Of a stretch of 48,107 nt of DNA, positions 34,226 through 42,655 are shown piece by piece. Position numbers and translations under genes: made by a program. A model generated the notes under the pieces. The model was not told where the DNA came from. It did no database searches and worked only from the letters and a program-made list of their open reading frames with translations. This DNA is from JASGCK01 sp031538565. Its GTDB lineage: Bacteria > Pseudomonadota > Gammaproteobacteria > Burkholderiales > Burkholderiaceae_C. The stretch lies in assembly GCA_031538565.1 (NCBI GenBank), contig JAVKLS010000036.1, positions 1-48,107 of the forward strand, read 5' to 3'. Position 1 is the stretch's first letter. The number at the start of each line of letters is the position of its first letter.

Positions 34226-34942
34226 CTAAAGTTTAAGAGTTTGGGTGGCGCGAATTGCACCGTTGACACTATTGTCCATGACCTTGATAGTAACGGACTT
34301 TATTTGTACTTGCGCGGGTAAATCAATCAACCCGTCAAAGCGACGGTATTGCTTGACGTCAATGGCTTGTGCGCCACCTGGCGCCTGTGCTGTCCACGGC
34401 TTGCCGTTTAAAACGCCGCTAATGACAACGTCTAACTTGCCTTTAAATTCCGCAGGATTTTTAGCCGACTGTAAAACCAGTACTTGCCACTTAAGCTGCG
34501 CGCTGGCAAGGACTTCGACGTGCAGACCCCGAATAGCAAGGGCTTCGGTGGTTGTGGATGGAATGAGGCGCTCAAAAAATCCAAGGTCATCGCGCAAGCT
34601 TTGATTTTCGGTTTCTAGCTGTTTGACTTTTTGTGTGAGCTTTTCTTGCGTTGCGCGCTCAGTTGTCATGGTGATGCCCGAGATGTTGGCGATGGTTTGT
34701 GCCTTGTCGCGCTCTTCGCGCAAAGTGGCTGCTTCAATTTTGAGCGCGGCGAGCTGCTCTTTTTCGCCCTGATCTATGCCCGCCAAATTTTTACCGAACT
34801 CAAACGCCCATAGTGAAATTGATGCGCAAAACCCCAGCACCACAGCCGCCACCAGCCACTTGATGGGCCAAGGCAAGCTAGAGCGAATCGCCATGCTGGG
34901 CGCGCTAATGGTGAGGCGGCGTTTGAGAAGTCGAAAGCGCAT
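34226..34942 (-). CDS. Single-pass membrane protein with coiled coil (DUF6776-like)
   Basis: 238 residues. Residues ~26-45 form one membrane helix (WLVAAVVLGFCASISLWAF). A long coiled coil follows (~60-125; ATLREERDKAQ, LTQKVKQLETENQSLRDDLGFF). The C-terminal part is a small globular domain with beta-rich character (GLHVEVLASAQLKWQVLVLQ, KQYRRFDGLIDLPAQVQIKSVTIKV). This arrangement and its place directly upstream of bactofilin and erpA are conserved in Burkholderiales. Function is unknown; a link to cell envelope or bactofilin organisation is suggested only by gene order. Confidence 0.8.
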   Translation of the reverse strand: MRFRLLKRRLTISAPSMAIRSSLPWPIKWLVAAVVLGFCASISLWAFEFGKNLAGIDQGEKEQLAALKIEAATLREERDKAQTIANISGITMTTERATQEKLTQKVKQLETENQSLRDDLGFFERLIPSTTTEALAIRGLHVEVLASAQLKWQVLVLQSAKNPAEFKGKLDVVISGVLNGKPWTAQAPGGAQAIDVKQYRRFDGLIDLPAQVQIKSVTIKVMDNSVNGAIRATQTLKL

Positions 34943-34980
34943 GGGTCTTTGTAAAGCGGCAGATGAGGCTGACTATAAAC

Positions 34981-35017
34981 AAAAAACCGCCACAAACAGT
35001 AAAAATTTGTGACGGTT
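34981..35017 (-). terminator. Rho-independent terminator after rpsI
   Basis: On the minus strand the arms AACCGTCACAAA and TTTGTGGCGGTT (one mismatch) are followed directly by a T-run. It closes the rplM-rpsI unit about 35 nt after the rpsI stop and separates it from the DUF6776-like gene. Confidence 0.85.
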
Positions 35018-35050
35018 CTGTGTGGCGCTGCGCCTTGCAGCGCACGCGTT

Positions 35051-35443
35051 TTAACGCTTGGAGAATTGCTTGCGGCGACGAGCGCTGCGAAGACCAACCT
35101 TTTTACGCTCCACTTCACGTGCATCACGCGTTACAAAACCAGCTGCAGACAGCATGGGTTTGAGGGCTGCGTCGTAGTCTAGGAGTGCGCGAGTCACGCC
35201 GTGACGGGTCGCGCCCGCTTGTCCCGACTCGCCGCCGCCGTGGACGTTGACCATGATGTCAAAAGTTTCCACGTGATTCGTTAAAACCAAGGGCTGCTTG
35301 ACGATCATGATGGACGTTTCGCGGCCAAAATAGTCTTGCACGTCTTTGTTATTAACTGTGATTTTGCCCGTGCCTTTTTTGAGAAAAACACGCGCCACGC
35401 TGGATTTGCGGCGACCAGTGCCATTGTTCCAATCACCAATCAT
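35051..35443 (-). CDS. rpsI: 30S ribosomal protein S9
   Basis: 130 residues. GTGRRKSSVARVFLKKGTGKITVNNKD at the N-terminus and the basic C-terminal tail ending RRRKQFSKR, which reaches the decoding P site, are diagnostic. The start overlaps the rplM stop by 4 nt, so the two are translationally coupled in the usual rplM-rpsI order. Confidence 0.98.
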   Translation of the reverse strand: MIGDWNNGTGRRKSSVARVFLKKGTGKITVNNKDVQDYFGRETSIMIVKQPLVLTNHVETFDIMVNVHGGGESGQAGATRHGVTRALLDYDAALKPMLSAAGFVTRDAREVERKKVGLRSARRRKQFSKR

Positions 35444-35883
35444 TTTTGTGCTCCCGATAGATCAAGCGGTTTGGGCTGCTGGGCACTGTGCGGATGCTCG
35501 GCGCCTGCATAGACCTTCAGTTTTTTAATCATGGCGTAGCCAAGAGGACCTTTGGGCAACATCCCTTTGACTGCTTTTTCTAAAGCACGACCAGGGTGCT
35601 TGTTTTGCATATCACGGAAATTGGTTGCCGAGATGCCGCCAGGGAATCCCGAGTGGCGGTAATACATCTTGTTGATGTCTTTGGTTCCCGTCACACGAAG
35701 GTGAGCGGCGTTGATAACGACAATAAAGTCGCCCGTATCGACGTGAGGCGTATAAATGGCTTTGTGTTTTCCGCGTAGTCGGAGAGCTGCTTCGCTGGCA
35801 ACGCGTCCGAGCACCAAATTGGTGGCGTCAATCACAAACCACTCATGCCGCACATCAGCTGGTTTAGCGCTGATAGTTGACAT
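35440..35883 (-). CDS. rplM: 50S ribosomal protein L13
   Basis: 147 residues, with WFVIDATNLVLGRVASEAALRLRGKHKAIYTPHVDTGDFIVVINA, MYYRHSGFPGG and RALEKAVKGMLPKGPLGYAMIKKLKVYAG all matching L13. It is first in the rplM-rpsI unit. The 5' leader holds a strong structured element (35919-35994) starting about 36 nt upstream of the ATG, which may mediate control; in E. coli the L13 unit is known to be autoregulated at its leader. Confidence 0.98.
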   Translation of the reverse strand: MSTISAKPADVRHEWFVIDATNLVLGRVASEAALRLRGKHKAIYTPHVDTGDFIVVINAAHLRVTGTKDINKMYYRHSGFPGGISATNFRDMQNKHPGRALEKAVKGMLPKGPLGYAMIKKLKVYAGAEHPHSAQQPKPLDLSGAQK

Positions 35884-35918
35884 AGCATGTGCTTTCTAAA
35901 AAGATAACCGTGGTTGAG

Positions 35919-35994
35919 GGTCTGCTTTTCCGCGGTCGGTGCTCTTCTAACGAGAGCCTCTTAGGCGGGGGACTCAATCCCCTCGCGGCAGACC
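35919..35994 (-). ncRNA. Cloverleaf-like structured leader of rplM-rpsI
   Basis: On the minus strand the 76-nt element is closed by GGTCTGC paired with GCAGACC, then CCGCG with CGCGG around an AAAA bulge. Inside are three hairpins: GGGG/CCCC with a 7-nt loop, GCC/GGC with a 5-nt loop, and CTC/GAG with a 7-nt loop. It is tRNA-sized but has no T-loop sequence, no D-arm pattern and no CCA. It probably is an RNA switch or ribosomal-protein leader acting on L13 expression. I do not recognise a named family. Confidence 0.6.
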
Positions 35995-36069
35995 AAAAGC
36001 GCTAGGGGGTGGGGCATTATAGCGGGCTGGGGTGGGCGCATTTTTTGGGGCTTATAGAATGACCTGATT

Positions 36070-37002
36070 ATGTTTTCATACCGACACGGCTTTCACGCGG
36101 GCAATCACGCGGATGTGTTTAAGCACATCACCCTCGTTGCACTACTGCAATACCTCATGCAAAAAGACATGCCGCTGACCGTGATTGACACTCACGCAGG
36201 CGCAGGCTTGTATCGCTTGGATGGCGACTACGCGCAAACATCGGGCGAGGCGAGCGAGGGCATTTTGCGTTTGCTGAAACAAAAGACCGAGAACGACACC
36301 ATTAACGCTTACCGCGCTTTGATTGCTCAGTTCAACTCGGGCAACGCGCTGGCGGCGGATACCAAGGTGTACCCAGGCTCGCCCTTTTTGGCGCAAAAAT
36401 TGCTGCGCTTTGATGATCGCTTGCGCTTGTTTGAGTTGCACCCCAGCGACAGCCGATTTTTAGAGGGCAACGTGGAGCAACTGGGTGTGAATCGCCAAGT
36501 GGCGGTTCGTCGCGAAGATGGTTTTGATGGACTAAAGGCTCTGATCCCGCCGCCCAAATCGAGCGCAGGCCTAAAAGTTGGATCTAGGCGCGCCTTGGTG
36601 TTAATGGATCCGAGCTACGAAATGAAGAGCGACTATCAGCAAGTCGAGCTGACTGTTGCCGATGCGCTCAAACGCTTTGCCACAGGCTGCTACGCGGTGT
36701 GGTATCCCATCATTCCTAGGCAAGAAGCGCACGGACTGCCGCGCAGACTGAAAACCCTGGCATCGCAAGCGGGCAAAACGTGCTTGCACGCAACGCTAAA
36801 CGTGGGCGGTGGCGAGTTGAATTTGGACGCGGTGGGCACGTACGCTGCGCACCGCACGGGCAGCGTGAACCGAGGGCTCTCAGCCAGTGGAATGTGCATC
36901 ATCAATCCGCCGCACACCTTAAAAGCAACGTTAGAAGCGGCGCTACCCGAGTTGGTGCGCTATCTTGGGCGTGGCAAAGGGCAAGGCTTTACGGTGGAGT
37001 GA
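36070..37002 (+). CDS. rlmJ: 23S rRNA (adenine2030-N6)-methyltransferase RlmJ
   Basis: 310 residues. The N-terminus MFSYRHGFHAGNHADVFKHI, the SAM motif DTHAGAGLYRLD and the catalytic motif DPSYEMKSDY (the DPPY variant) are those of RlmJ. It methylates A2030 in 23S rRNA. It is divergent from rplM with the leader element between them, and converges on rapZ with a 7-nt gap. Confidence 0.96.
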   Translation: MFSYRHGFHAGNHADVFKHITLVALLQYLMQKDMPLTVIDTHAGAGLYRLDGDYAQTSGEASEGILRLLKQKTENDTINAYRALIAQFNSGNALAADTKVYPGSPFLAQKLLRFDDRLRLFELHPSDSRFLEGNVEQLGVNRQVAVRREDGFDGLKALIPPPKSSAGLKVGSRRALVLMDPSYEMKSDYQQVELTVADALKRFATGCYAVWYPIIPRQEAHGLPRRLKTLASQAGKTCLHATLNVGGGELNLDAVGTYAAHRTGSVNRGLSASGMCIINPPHTLKATLEAALPELVRYLGRGKGQGFTVE

Positions 37003-37009
37003 GCGGGGG

Positions 37010-37873
37010 CTACCCCAGCTCCCGATGCCGAACTAGCACCGACCAGTCAGGCGCAAACTGTTTGGCGAGTTGCTCGGCTAAATACACCGAGCGGTGCTGC
37101 CCGCCCGTGCAGCCAATGGCGACGGTGACGTAGGCGCGGTGGTCACGCTGCAGCTTGGGCAGCCACTGCCGCAAGAACTGCGCGATGTGGTTTTGCATAT
37201 CAATCACCTCGGGCTGCTGCGTCAAAAAATCTGCAACAGGCGCGTCGCGTCCCGTCAGGGTTTTGAGCTGCGGCTCGTAGTGCGGGTTGGGCAGCATTCG
37301 CACGTCGAATACGTAATCGGCATCCAGCGGCACGCCGCGCTTAAATGCAAAAGATTCAAACACCACCGTCAGCGCACGGGATGAGGCCGCGCTGTCCACC
37401 AAAGCTTTGACGATGCTTTGCAACTGCATACTGCGAATAAAGCTGGTGTCGACGATGTGGGCGCGTTCGCGCAGACCTTCGAGCAGTTCGCGCTCTAGTG
37501 CGATCGCATCTGTAATGGCAAGGCGATGCTCGCGGCTGGAGGAGTCGGACAGCGGATGCAGTCGCCGCGTTTCAGAGTAGCGGTGTACCAAGGTGTCGTC
37601 GCTGGCATCTAAAAACAAAAGTTTGTACGCGATGGCGCGTGATTGCAAACCCGCTAGCACCGCAGGAAAAGCGGGCAAAGACTTGGCGCTGCGCACATCG
37701 ACCGCAATTGCAAGGCGCTGCGGCTGACCCAGCTGCAAGTCGATAAATGCCAGCACCAACTCGGGCGGTAAATTGTCCACACAGTAAAAGCCTAGGTCTT
37801 CTAGTGCTCGCAGCGCGACCGACTTGCCAGAGCCCGACATCCCGGTGATGAAGACGACTTCCAGTTTGCTCAC
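37010..37873 (-). CDS. rapZ: RNase adapter / nucleotide-binding protein RapZ
   Basis: 287 residues from the GTG at 37873 (VSKLEVVFITGMSGSGKS); the longer open frame upstream lies inside recN and is rejected. Walker A GMSGSGKS is at residues 11-18. The C-terminal domain includes RLHPLSD, FAFKRGVPLDADYVFDVRMLPNPH and AIGCTGGQHRSVYLAE, all conserved. In E. coli RapZ controls GlmS through sRNA decay, and in many other bacteria it is a general nucleotide-binding regulator. The start overlaps the recN stop (GTGA). Confidence 0.95.
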   Translation of the reverse strand: MSKLEVVFITGMSGSGKSVALRALEDLGFYCVDNLPPELVLAFIDLQLGQPQRLAIAVDVRSAKSLPAFPAVLAGLQSRAIAYKLLFLDASDDTLVHRYSETRRLHPLSDSSSREHRLAITDAIALERELLEGLRERAHIVDTSFIRSMQLQSIVKALVDSAASSRALTVVFESFAFKRGVPLDADYVFDVRMLPNPHYEPQLKTLTGRDAPVADFLTQQPEVIDMQNHIAQFLRQWLPKLQRDHRAYVTVAIGCTGGQHRSVYLAEQLAKQFAPDWSVLVRHRELG

Positions 37874-39549
37874 GTTGCCGCCAGCATTTCTTGCGCGTGC
37901 GCTAGCGCTGCATCGCTGGGTTTGCCATCGTTGACGCTGCCCAGCATGCGTGCAATTTCGTGCACCCGCGCTTCGCCCGTAACCATTTCGATGCGGCTGC
38001 AAGGCGCGTCTGTTGCCGCCTGCTTTGCATGAAATTTACTAACCACGCCGTGTTGATGTGCTTGACTGGCCACTTGCGGCAAATGCGTCACCGCTAGCAC
38101 TTGCTTGTCCGTGCCCAGTTGCTGCATGAGTTTGCCCACGGTGAGCGCGGTTGCGCCGCCAATACCCGCATCGACTTCGTCAAAAATCAAGGTGGGTGCG
38201 TTGCCCAGCTTGGATGTGGTGACGGCTAGCGCCAGCGCGATGCGCGACAACTCGCCGCCTGACGCGACTTTGCCAATCGGTTTGGGGCTTGCGCCTGCGT
38301 GACCTGCAACCAAAAACTCTGCCGACTCCAAACCGTGTGCGGCGGGCGCAGCTAAACGCGAAAGACACACTTCAAACCTCCCCCCCGTCATGCCAAGCGT
38401 TTGCATGGCTGCGGTAATGGACTGGCCTAAGCGCGGCGCGGCTTTGCTGCGTGCTTGTGAGACGGTTTTTGCGGCGGACTCAAATGTTGCGAAGGCGCTT
38501 TGCTCCTCTTTTTCTAGTTTGCCAAGATCGCCCATGGCATCCAGTTTTGCTAGTGCGTCTGTCCACTGGGCGAACACGTCGTGCAGCGCATCGGGGGCGC
38601 ATTTAAAGCGCCGCGCAAGCGATAACCAGTCGCCCAAGCGCGCATCTAACTGCGCCAGCCGCAGGGGGTCTAAATCGGCGCTGCGCAAATAAGTTTGCAA
38701 GCTGTGCGCTGCGTCTTCTATCTGCGCTAGGCTGCTGGCAAGTTCGTCGCAAAGGGGTTGAAAACTTGGCTCGATATGCGTTTGCGCTTGCAAAGCGGCA
38801 AGTGCTAAATGGATTTGGTAGGCAGCGTGATGCGCCAAGTCGTCATCGCCGCCCGTGAGTTGCAGCCGCGCCTGCGTTGCCGCGTCTATCAAGCCCTGCG
38901 CGTTGGCAAGGCGGGCGTGCTCGGTGCTTAACTCCACCCATTCGTTCGCTAGCGGATTGAGCTTGGACACTTCGCTAATTTGCCACTCTAGACGTTCACG
39001 CTCTTGGCTTTGGTTGTGGGCGCTGCTGCGCGCCAGCTCCAGCAGTTGCAGACAGTTGCGCCATTGGCTCCACGCCTGCGCCATGGGTTTGGTGTCGATT
39101 TGTGCGTAGGCATCCAACAAGTCGCGCACGGCGCTTGCGCGTGTGAGCATTGCCCATGCGTGTTGCCCGTGGATGTCCACCAAGTGATCGGCTAGTTCGC
39201 GCAGCTGCGCAGCGGTGGCGGCACTGCCGTTAATCCACGCGCGACTTTTGCCCGCCGTATCCACCGTGCGACGAACGAGTAAATGATCTTCGGTTTCAAA
39301 CCCCGCATCCAGCAGCCACGCATCGACCGCGGGCGTGCGATCAAACTCAAGGGCGACATCGGCCCTGGCTGCGCCTGCGCGCACAAGGCCCGCGTTGGCG
39401 CGCTCGCCCAGAGCCATTTGGATGGCGTCAATCAAAATCGACTTGCCCGCACCCGTCTCACCCGTCAGCGCGGTAAAGCCGTCGCTGATATCAAGGTCCA
39501 GGCTTTGCACAATCACGAAGTCGCGCAAAATAAGTCGGTGTATTGTCAT
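37870..39549 (-). CDS. recN: DNA repair protein RecN
   Basis: 559 residues, an SMC-like protein of double-strand-break repair. Walker A GETGAGKSILIDA is at ~30-42. A long coiled-coil middle follows, then SGGELSRIALALAV (the ABC signature) and TLIFDEVDAGIGGATA (Walker B). The C-terminus ends in the DALAHAQEMLAAT tail. It lies in the nadK-recN-rapZ block with 14 nt to nadK and a 4-nt overlap with rapZ. Confidence 0.97.
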   Translation of the reverse strand: MTIHRLILRDFVIVQSLDLDISDGFTALTGETGAGKSILIDAIQMALGERANAGLVRAGAARADVALEFDRTPAVDAWLLDAGFETEDHLLVRRTVDTAGKSRAWINGSAATAAQLRELADHLVDIHGQHAWAMLTRASAVRDLLDAYAQIDTKPMAQAWSQWRNCLQLLELARSSAHNQSQERERLEWQISEVSKLNPLANEWVELSTEHARLANAQGLIDAATQARLQLTGGDDDLAHHAAYQIHLALAALQAQTHIEPSFQPLCDELASSLAQIEDAAHSLQTYLRSADLDPLRLAQLDARLGDWLSLARRFKCAPDALHDVFAQWTDALAKLDAMGDLGKLEKEEQSAFATFESAAKTVSQARSKAAPRLGQSITAAMQTLGMTGGRFEVCLSRLAAPAAHGLESAEFLVAGHAGASPKPIGKVASGGELSRIALALAVTTSKLGNAPTLIFDEVDAGIGGATALTVGKLMQQLGTDKQVLAVTHLPQVASQAHQHGVVSKFHAKQAATDAPCSRIEMVTGEARVHEIARMLGSVNDGKPSDAALAHAQEMLAAT

Positions 39550-39563
39550 CGTGCGCTGCTTGC

Positions 39564-40400
39564 CTACGTTTCGTTCCAGTGCAACTTGTGACGCAACGAA
39601 TCAAAATAATTCCAGCCCACGGGATGTAGAAATTGTGCGGCGTGCTGGGCGCGTTTAACGACGACGCGGTCGCCCGATTCCAATTTCGCCAGCGACTGCA
39701 TATCGAAGTTCACGCTGGCATCGCGCTTGGACAGAATTTCAATCACAATTTCGCCGCTATCGGGCAGCACAATGGGGCGATTGGATAAGTTGTGCGGCGC
39801 AATCGGAACCAAAATCCAGCCCGCAAGGCTGGGGTGCAGCAAAGAGCCGCCGGCTGCCAGCGCGTAGGCGGTGGAGCCCGTGGGCGTGGCAACAATCAAG
39901 CCATCGGCGCGTTGCTTGGCAACAAACTTACCCTCTACCGAAATGGAAAGCTCAACCATGCCCTCGGTTGCTCCGCGATTGACGACCACGTCATTCATGG
40001 CAAGTGCTTGAAAAATAGATTTGCCCGCGCGAATGACCTCGCCGTGCAGCAAGTGGCGCTGCTCGGCAACAAACTCGCCGCGCAAAATGGGCGCAAGTGC
40101 TGGCTCAAAGTTGTTCAGCTCGATGTCGGTAATAAAACCTAGGCGACCTTGGTTAATGCCAATAACGGGCACGCCCATTGTGGCAAGCTGCCGCGCTGCG
40201 GCCAGCATGGTGCCGTCGCCGCCCACCGCCACAGCCAAGTCCACTTGCTTGGGAGCTAGCGCTGCAATATCTGCTGTGACCACGTTGTAGCCCATGCGGG
40301 ATAAGGCGGCGCGCACATCGACCAGTGCTTCGCGCGAGCCCGTAGCTGGCGCGCCCGATGCGGTTGGCGGTTTGCCGATGAGCAAGATGTTTTTGAACAT
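39564..40400 (-). CDS. nadK: NAD kinase
   Basis: 278 residues from the ATG at 40400 (MFKNILLIGKP); the longer frame to 40478 runs through rnpB sequence and is rejected. NadK makes NADP from NAD and ATP or polyphosphate. The motif GGDGTMLAA is at ~60-68, with the NE/D-type MNDVVVNRG and TPTGSTAYALAAGG. The upstream hrcA gene usual in related genomes is absent; rnpB lies there instead. Confidence 0.97.
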   Translation of the reverse strand: MFKNILLIGKPPTASGAPATGSREALVDVRAALSRMGYNVVTADIAALAPKQVDLAVAVGGDGTMLAAARQLATMGVPVIGINQGRLGFITDIELNNFEPALAPILRGEFVAEQRHLLHGEVIRAGKSIFQALAMNDVVVNRGATEGMVELSISVEGKFVAKQRADGLIVATPTGSTAYALAAGGSLLHPSLAGWILVPIAPHNLSNRPIVLPDSGEIVIEILSKRDASVNFDMQSLAKLESGDRVVVKRAQHAAQFLHPVGWNYFDSLRHKLHWNET

Positions 40401-40427
40401 GGTGTGAATGTTAGCGGATGAAAGTGT

Positions 40428-40782
40428 AAAGCCCACCGATACGCTGGATTTTGTGAATGCGCTTGGCGAGCCAAGCACAAGTGACCGCCATTCCTCTTGG
40501 CCAAGAGTCGCCCCTTGGCTCGGTGCTACCTACCCGTTGACTCTGCTGCTGGGCGCAGTGAGCGGGCTTGCGCCCACCCGATCAACCTACTTGGTATTGC
40601 TGCGCGTAGAGATTGCCCGTTTCACCCGCATCTTGGCAAGCCAAAACGCGACTCGTCTCTGTTGCTCTAATCCGCACCTCACGGTGGAGAGGTGTTACCT
40701 CCTACGCTGCCCAAGTGCAGTCCAGACGTTCCTCCAGTGCTGTGTTTCCACAAACTGCACCAGCGGCGGTCTGGTGGACTTT
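40428..40782 (-). ncRNA. rnpB: RNase P RNA (M1 RNA), class A
   Basis: About 355 nt. The ends pair perfectly as P1 (AAAGTCCACC with GGTGGGCTTT, one G-T). On the minus strand it starts CCACCAGACCGCCGC, like other bacterial rnpB (compare GACCAGACAGTCGCC). Inside are GGAGGAACGTCTGGAC, the conserved AGAGCAACAGAGACGAG, GGGTGAAACGGGCAAT, AAACTCC-type spacing, AATACCAAGTAGG, GGTAGGTAGCACCGAGCC and GAGGAATGGCGGTCACTTG, in the order of class A RNase P RNA. It explains why this stretch has no gene. Its 5' end begins on the stop codon of htpX (TAA), so its promoter must lie inside htpX. The protein partner rnpA is at 21164. Confidence 0.93.
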
Positions 40783-41653
40783 ACGGGGCTGATTGTAGAG
40801 CCGCAATTCGCGCCTCAATGGGCGGATGTGACGCGAACATTGCGCCAAGCCCACCCGTGATGCCCATTGCGGCCATGTTTTTGGGTAGTTCACCCGCAGA
40901 GAGTCCGCCCAAGCGCTGCAAGGCATGAATCATGGGGGCTTTGCTTCCCATGATTTGCGCCGAGCCTTCATCGGCACGGAATTCGCGCTGGCGCGAAAAC
41001 CACGCCACCACCATGCCGGCTAAAACACCAAAGACTAAATCGAGCACGAGCGTTGTTGCCATGTAGCCAAGGCTCGGTCCGCTGCTGCGGTCATCGCCCC
41101 TGCGCAGCGCAGAGTCAATCAAATAGCCAATAGCGCGCGAGGCAAACACCACAAAGGTGTTGACCACGCCTTGGATCAGCGTCATGGTCACCATATCGCC
41201 GTTGGCAATGTGCGCCACCTCGTGCGCCAGTACCGCTTCGACTTCTTCCTTGGTCATGCCTTGCAACAGCCCTGTGGATACGGCAACTAGCGCATCATTT
41301 TTAAAGGCCCCTGTGGCAAAAGCGTTGGGCTCGCCTTCATAAATGGCCACTTCTGGCATGGCGATTTGGGCGCGAGCAGCGTGGCGACGCACCACATCTA
41401 TCAGCCACGCCTCGTCTTGATTTTGTGGCGTGGTAATGACCGTAGCCCCTGTGCTCCACTTTGCCATTGGCTTGGACAGCAGCAGCGAAACACCAGCGCC
41501 AATAAAACCCGTGGCAAGCGAGTACAGCAAGAGCGTGCCAAGGTTTAGTCCGTTTGGACCGATGTAGCGGTTTAGTCCAAACAAAGAGCAAACCACCCCC
41601 AGCACAATCATGACGGCAAGGTTGGTTAAAAGGAAGAGGGCGATCCGTTTCAT
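40781..41653 (-). CDS. htpX: Membrane zinc metalloprotease HtpX
   Basis: 290 residues. HtpX is a zinc endopeptidase of the inner membrane that degrades misfolded membrane proteins, working beside FtsH. Two N-terminal helices (LFLLTNLAVMIVLGVVCSLF and LLLYSLATGFIGAGVSLLL) precede the zinc motif HEVAH (144-148), and two more helices follow. The late acidic ligand and NAFATG (~110-115) are as in the family. The stop codon TAA overlaps the first base of rnpB. It is 66 nt downstream of the terC-family gene. Confidence 0.95.
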   Translation of the reverse strand: MKRIALFLLTNLAVMIVLGVVCSLFGLNRYIGPNGLNLGTLLLYSLATGFIGAGVSLLLSKPMAKWSTGATVITTPQNQDEAWLIDVVRRHAARAQIAMPEVAIYEGEPNAFATGAFKNDALVAVSTGLLQGMTKEEVEAVLAHEVAHIANGDMVTMTLIQGVVNTFVVFASRAIGYLIDSALRRGDDRSSGPSLGYMATTLVLDLVFGVLAGMVVAWFSRQREFRADEGSAQIMGSKAPMIHALQRLGGLSAGELPKNMAAMGITGGLGAMFASHPPIEARIAALQSAP

Positions 41654-41719
41654 TGATAAAACTCCTATTGATAAACTAGCAGCGAACGAAGTGGAAAAAT
41701 GAGTGCAATAGCATCAAAT

Positions 41720-42412
41720 TCAAGATGCTGCAGCAGGACGCTTGAGCCCTACAAACACCACCGCAGCCACAGCGAGGAGGTAGAGCAGCGCTTCTACCCA
41801 GCCCTCTATTTCAAACCAGTGATCAAGCGCGGGTTCACCCAACATCATTTTGGTGGCCGTCCAAGCCAAGATGGCGCCGCCCAGCGTAATGATGTGCGGG
41901 AATCGATCCACCAGCTTTAGCACCAACTGGCTGCCAAACATGATGATGGGCACGCTAATCAACAATCCAATCACAACGAGCAGCGCGTTGCCATGCGCTG
42001 CGCCGCCCACAGCCAAAACGTTTTCAATTCCCATTGCTATATCGGCTACTACGATGGTTTGCACGGCTTGTCGCATACCTGCGCTTGCGTCGATTTGAGC
42101 GTGATTGGCTTGGTCGTTTTGTGGCCGCACGAGTTTGAATGCGATGTAGAGCAATAGCGCACCGCCCGCAAATAAAAAGCCAGGAATTTTGAGTAGCCAC
42201 ACAACAAAAATAGAGCCAATGCCGCGCACAACTACGGCAGCAAGACTGCCCCAAATGAGCACTTTTTGCCGCATCTGCGGAGGGACCTGCCTTGCCGCCA
42301 GCGCAATGACGATGGCGTTGTCGCCCGCAAGCGCTAGGTCGATTAAAACAATGGCCAGCAACGCCGATAAAAACTCAGGCGTGAGCAAGTTTGAAAAAGG
42401 GATAAGTTCCAT
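41720..42412 (-). CDS. TerC-family integral membrane protein (Alx/YkoY-like), probable Mn2+ exporter
   Basis: 230 residues from the ATG at 42412 (MELIPFSNLLTPEF), which has AGGAGC about 8 nt upstream; the longer open frame (42490) is in the leader. Seven or so helices are seen, with the family motif LIDLALAGDNAIVIALAARQVP and a second DIAMGIENVLAVGGAAHGN. TerC/Alx-type proteins export manganese and some help load Mn onto exoenzymes. The leader carries a yybP-ykoY riboswitch, which strongly supports a manganese role. Confidence 0.92.
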   Translation of the reverse strand: MELIPFSNLLTPEFLSALLAIVLIDLALAGDNAIVIALAARQVPPQMRQKVLIWGSLAAVVVRGIGSIFVVWLLKIPGFLFAGGALLLYIAFKLVRPQNDQANHAQIDASAGMRQAVQTIVVADIAMGIENVLAVGGAAHGNALLVVIGLLISVPIIMFGSQLVLKLVDRFPHIITLGGAILAWTATKMMLGEPALDHWFEIEGWVEALLYLLAVAAVVFVGLKRPAAAS

Positions 42413-42529
42413 GCGTAAGCTCCTAAAAGATGCTGTTGACGCACAAGTGGGCAAAGATTTCGCTTGCCTACTCACGTGCATGAGCAACAAACGGTCTTGC
42501 TAAACAATGCGGTACGCCCAATGCGCGCC

Positions 42530-42645
42530 GCTTGCTGGGTTGCCGGGTGGAGATTTGGCGGGCTAAAAATCTACCGTATTGACGACAACACGTCACCTAG
42601 GATGGGTGACAAAAGCTACTCCCCGTAAGGGACGGACTGTAGCAC
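42530..42645 (-). ncRNA. yybP-ykoY manganese riboswitch
   Basis: On the minus strand CTTACGGGGAGTAGC (42615-42629) contains the invariant GGGGAGTAGC loop of the yybP-ykoY element. It is followed by a hairpin GTCACC/GGTGAC (42592-42610) and by GTCGTCAATACGG (42574-42586), equivalent to the second conserved loop. The element leads a TerC-family gene, the classic target of this Mn2+ riboswitch. Outer limits are approximate; the expression platform probably lies in the remaining leader to 42413. Confidence 0.85.
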
Positions 42646-42655
42646 AGGCGGACAA

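Noticed and set aside
35919..35994. tRNA gene on either strand
   Set aside because: The size and cloverleaf look similar, but there is no TTCRANYC T-loop, no D-arm pattern and no CCA or discriminator at a suitable place; one stem is interrupted by an AAAA bulge.
37874..38002. N-terminal extension of RapZ
   Set aside because: It lies inside recN in another frame; the GTG at 37873 overlaps the recN stop and is directly followed by the Walker A region.
40408..40860. A 150-codon plus-strand open frame
   Set aside because: It overlaps RNase P RNA over its length, has a low-complexity, Cys-rich composition with no recognisable motif, and reads through htpX 3' sequence on the other strand.
41273..41281. 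DnaA-box-like TGTGGATAC inside htpX
   Set aside because: One mismatch, in coding sequence and far from any origin-like structure.
41690..41725. Possible heat-shock (sigma-32-like) promoter before htpX (CTTGAA with a CACTCAT-like -10)
   Set aside because: The -10 is too far from CCCCATNT to call; left as a weak idea only.
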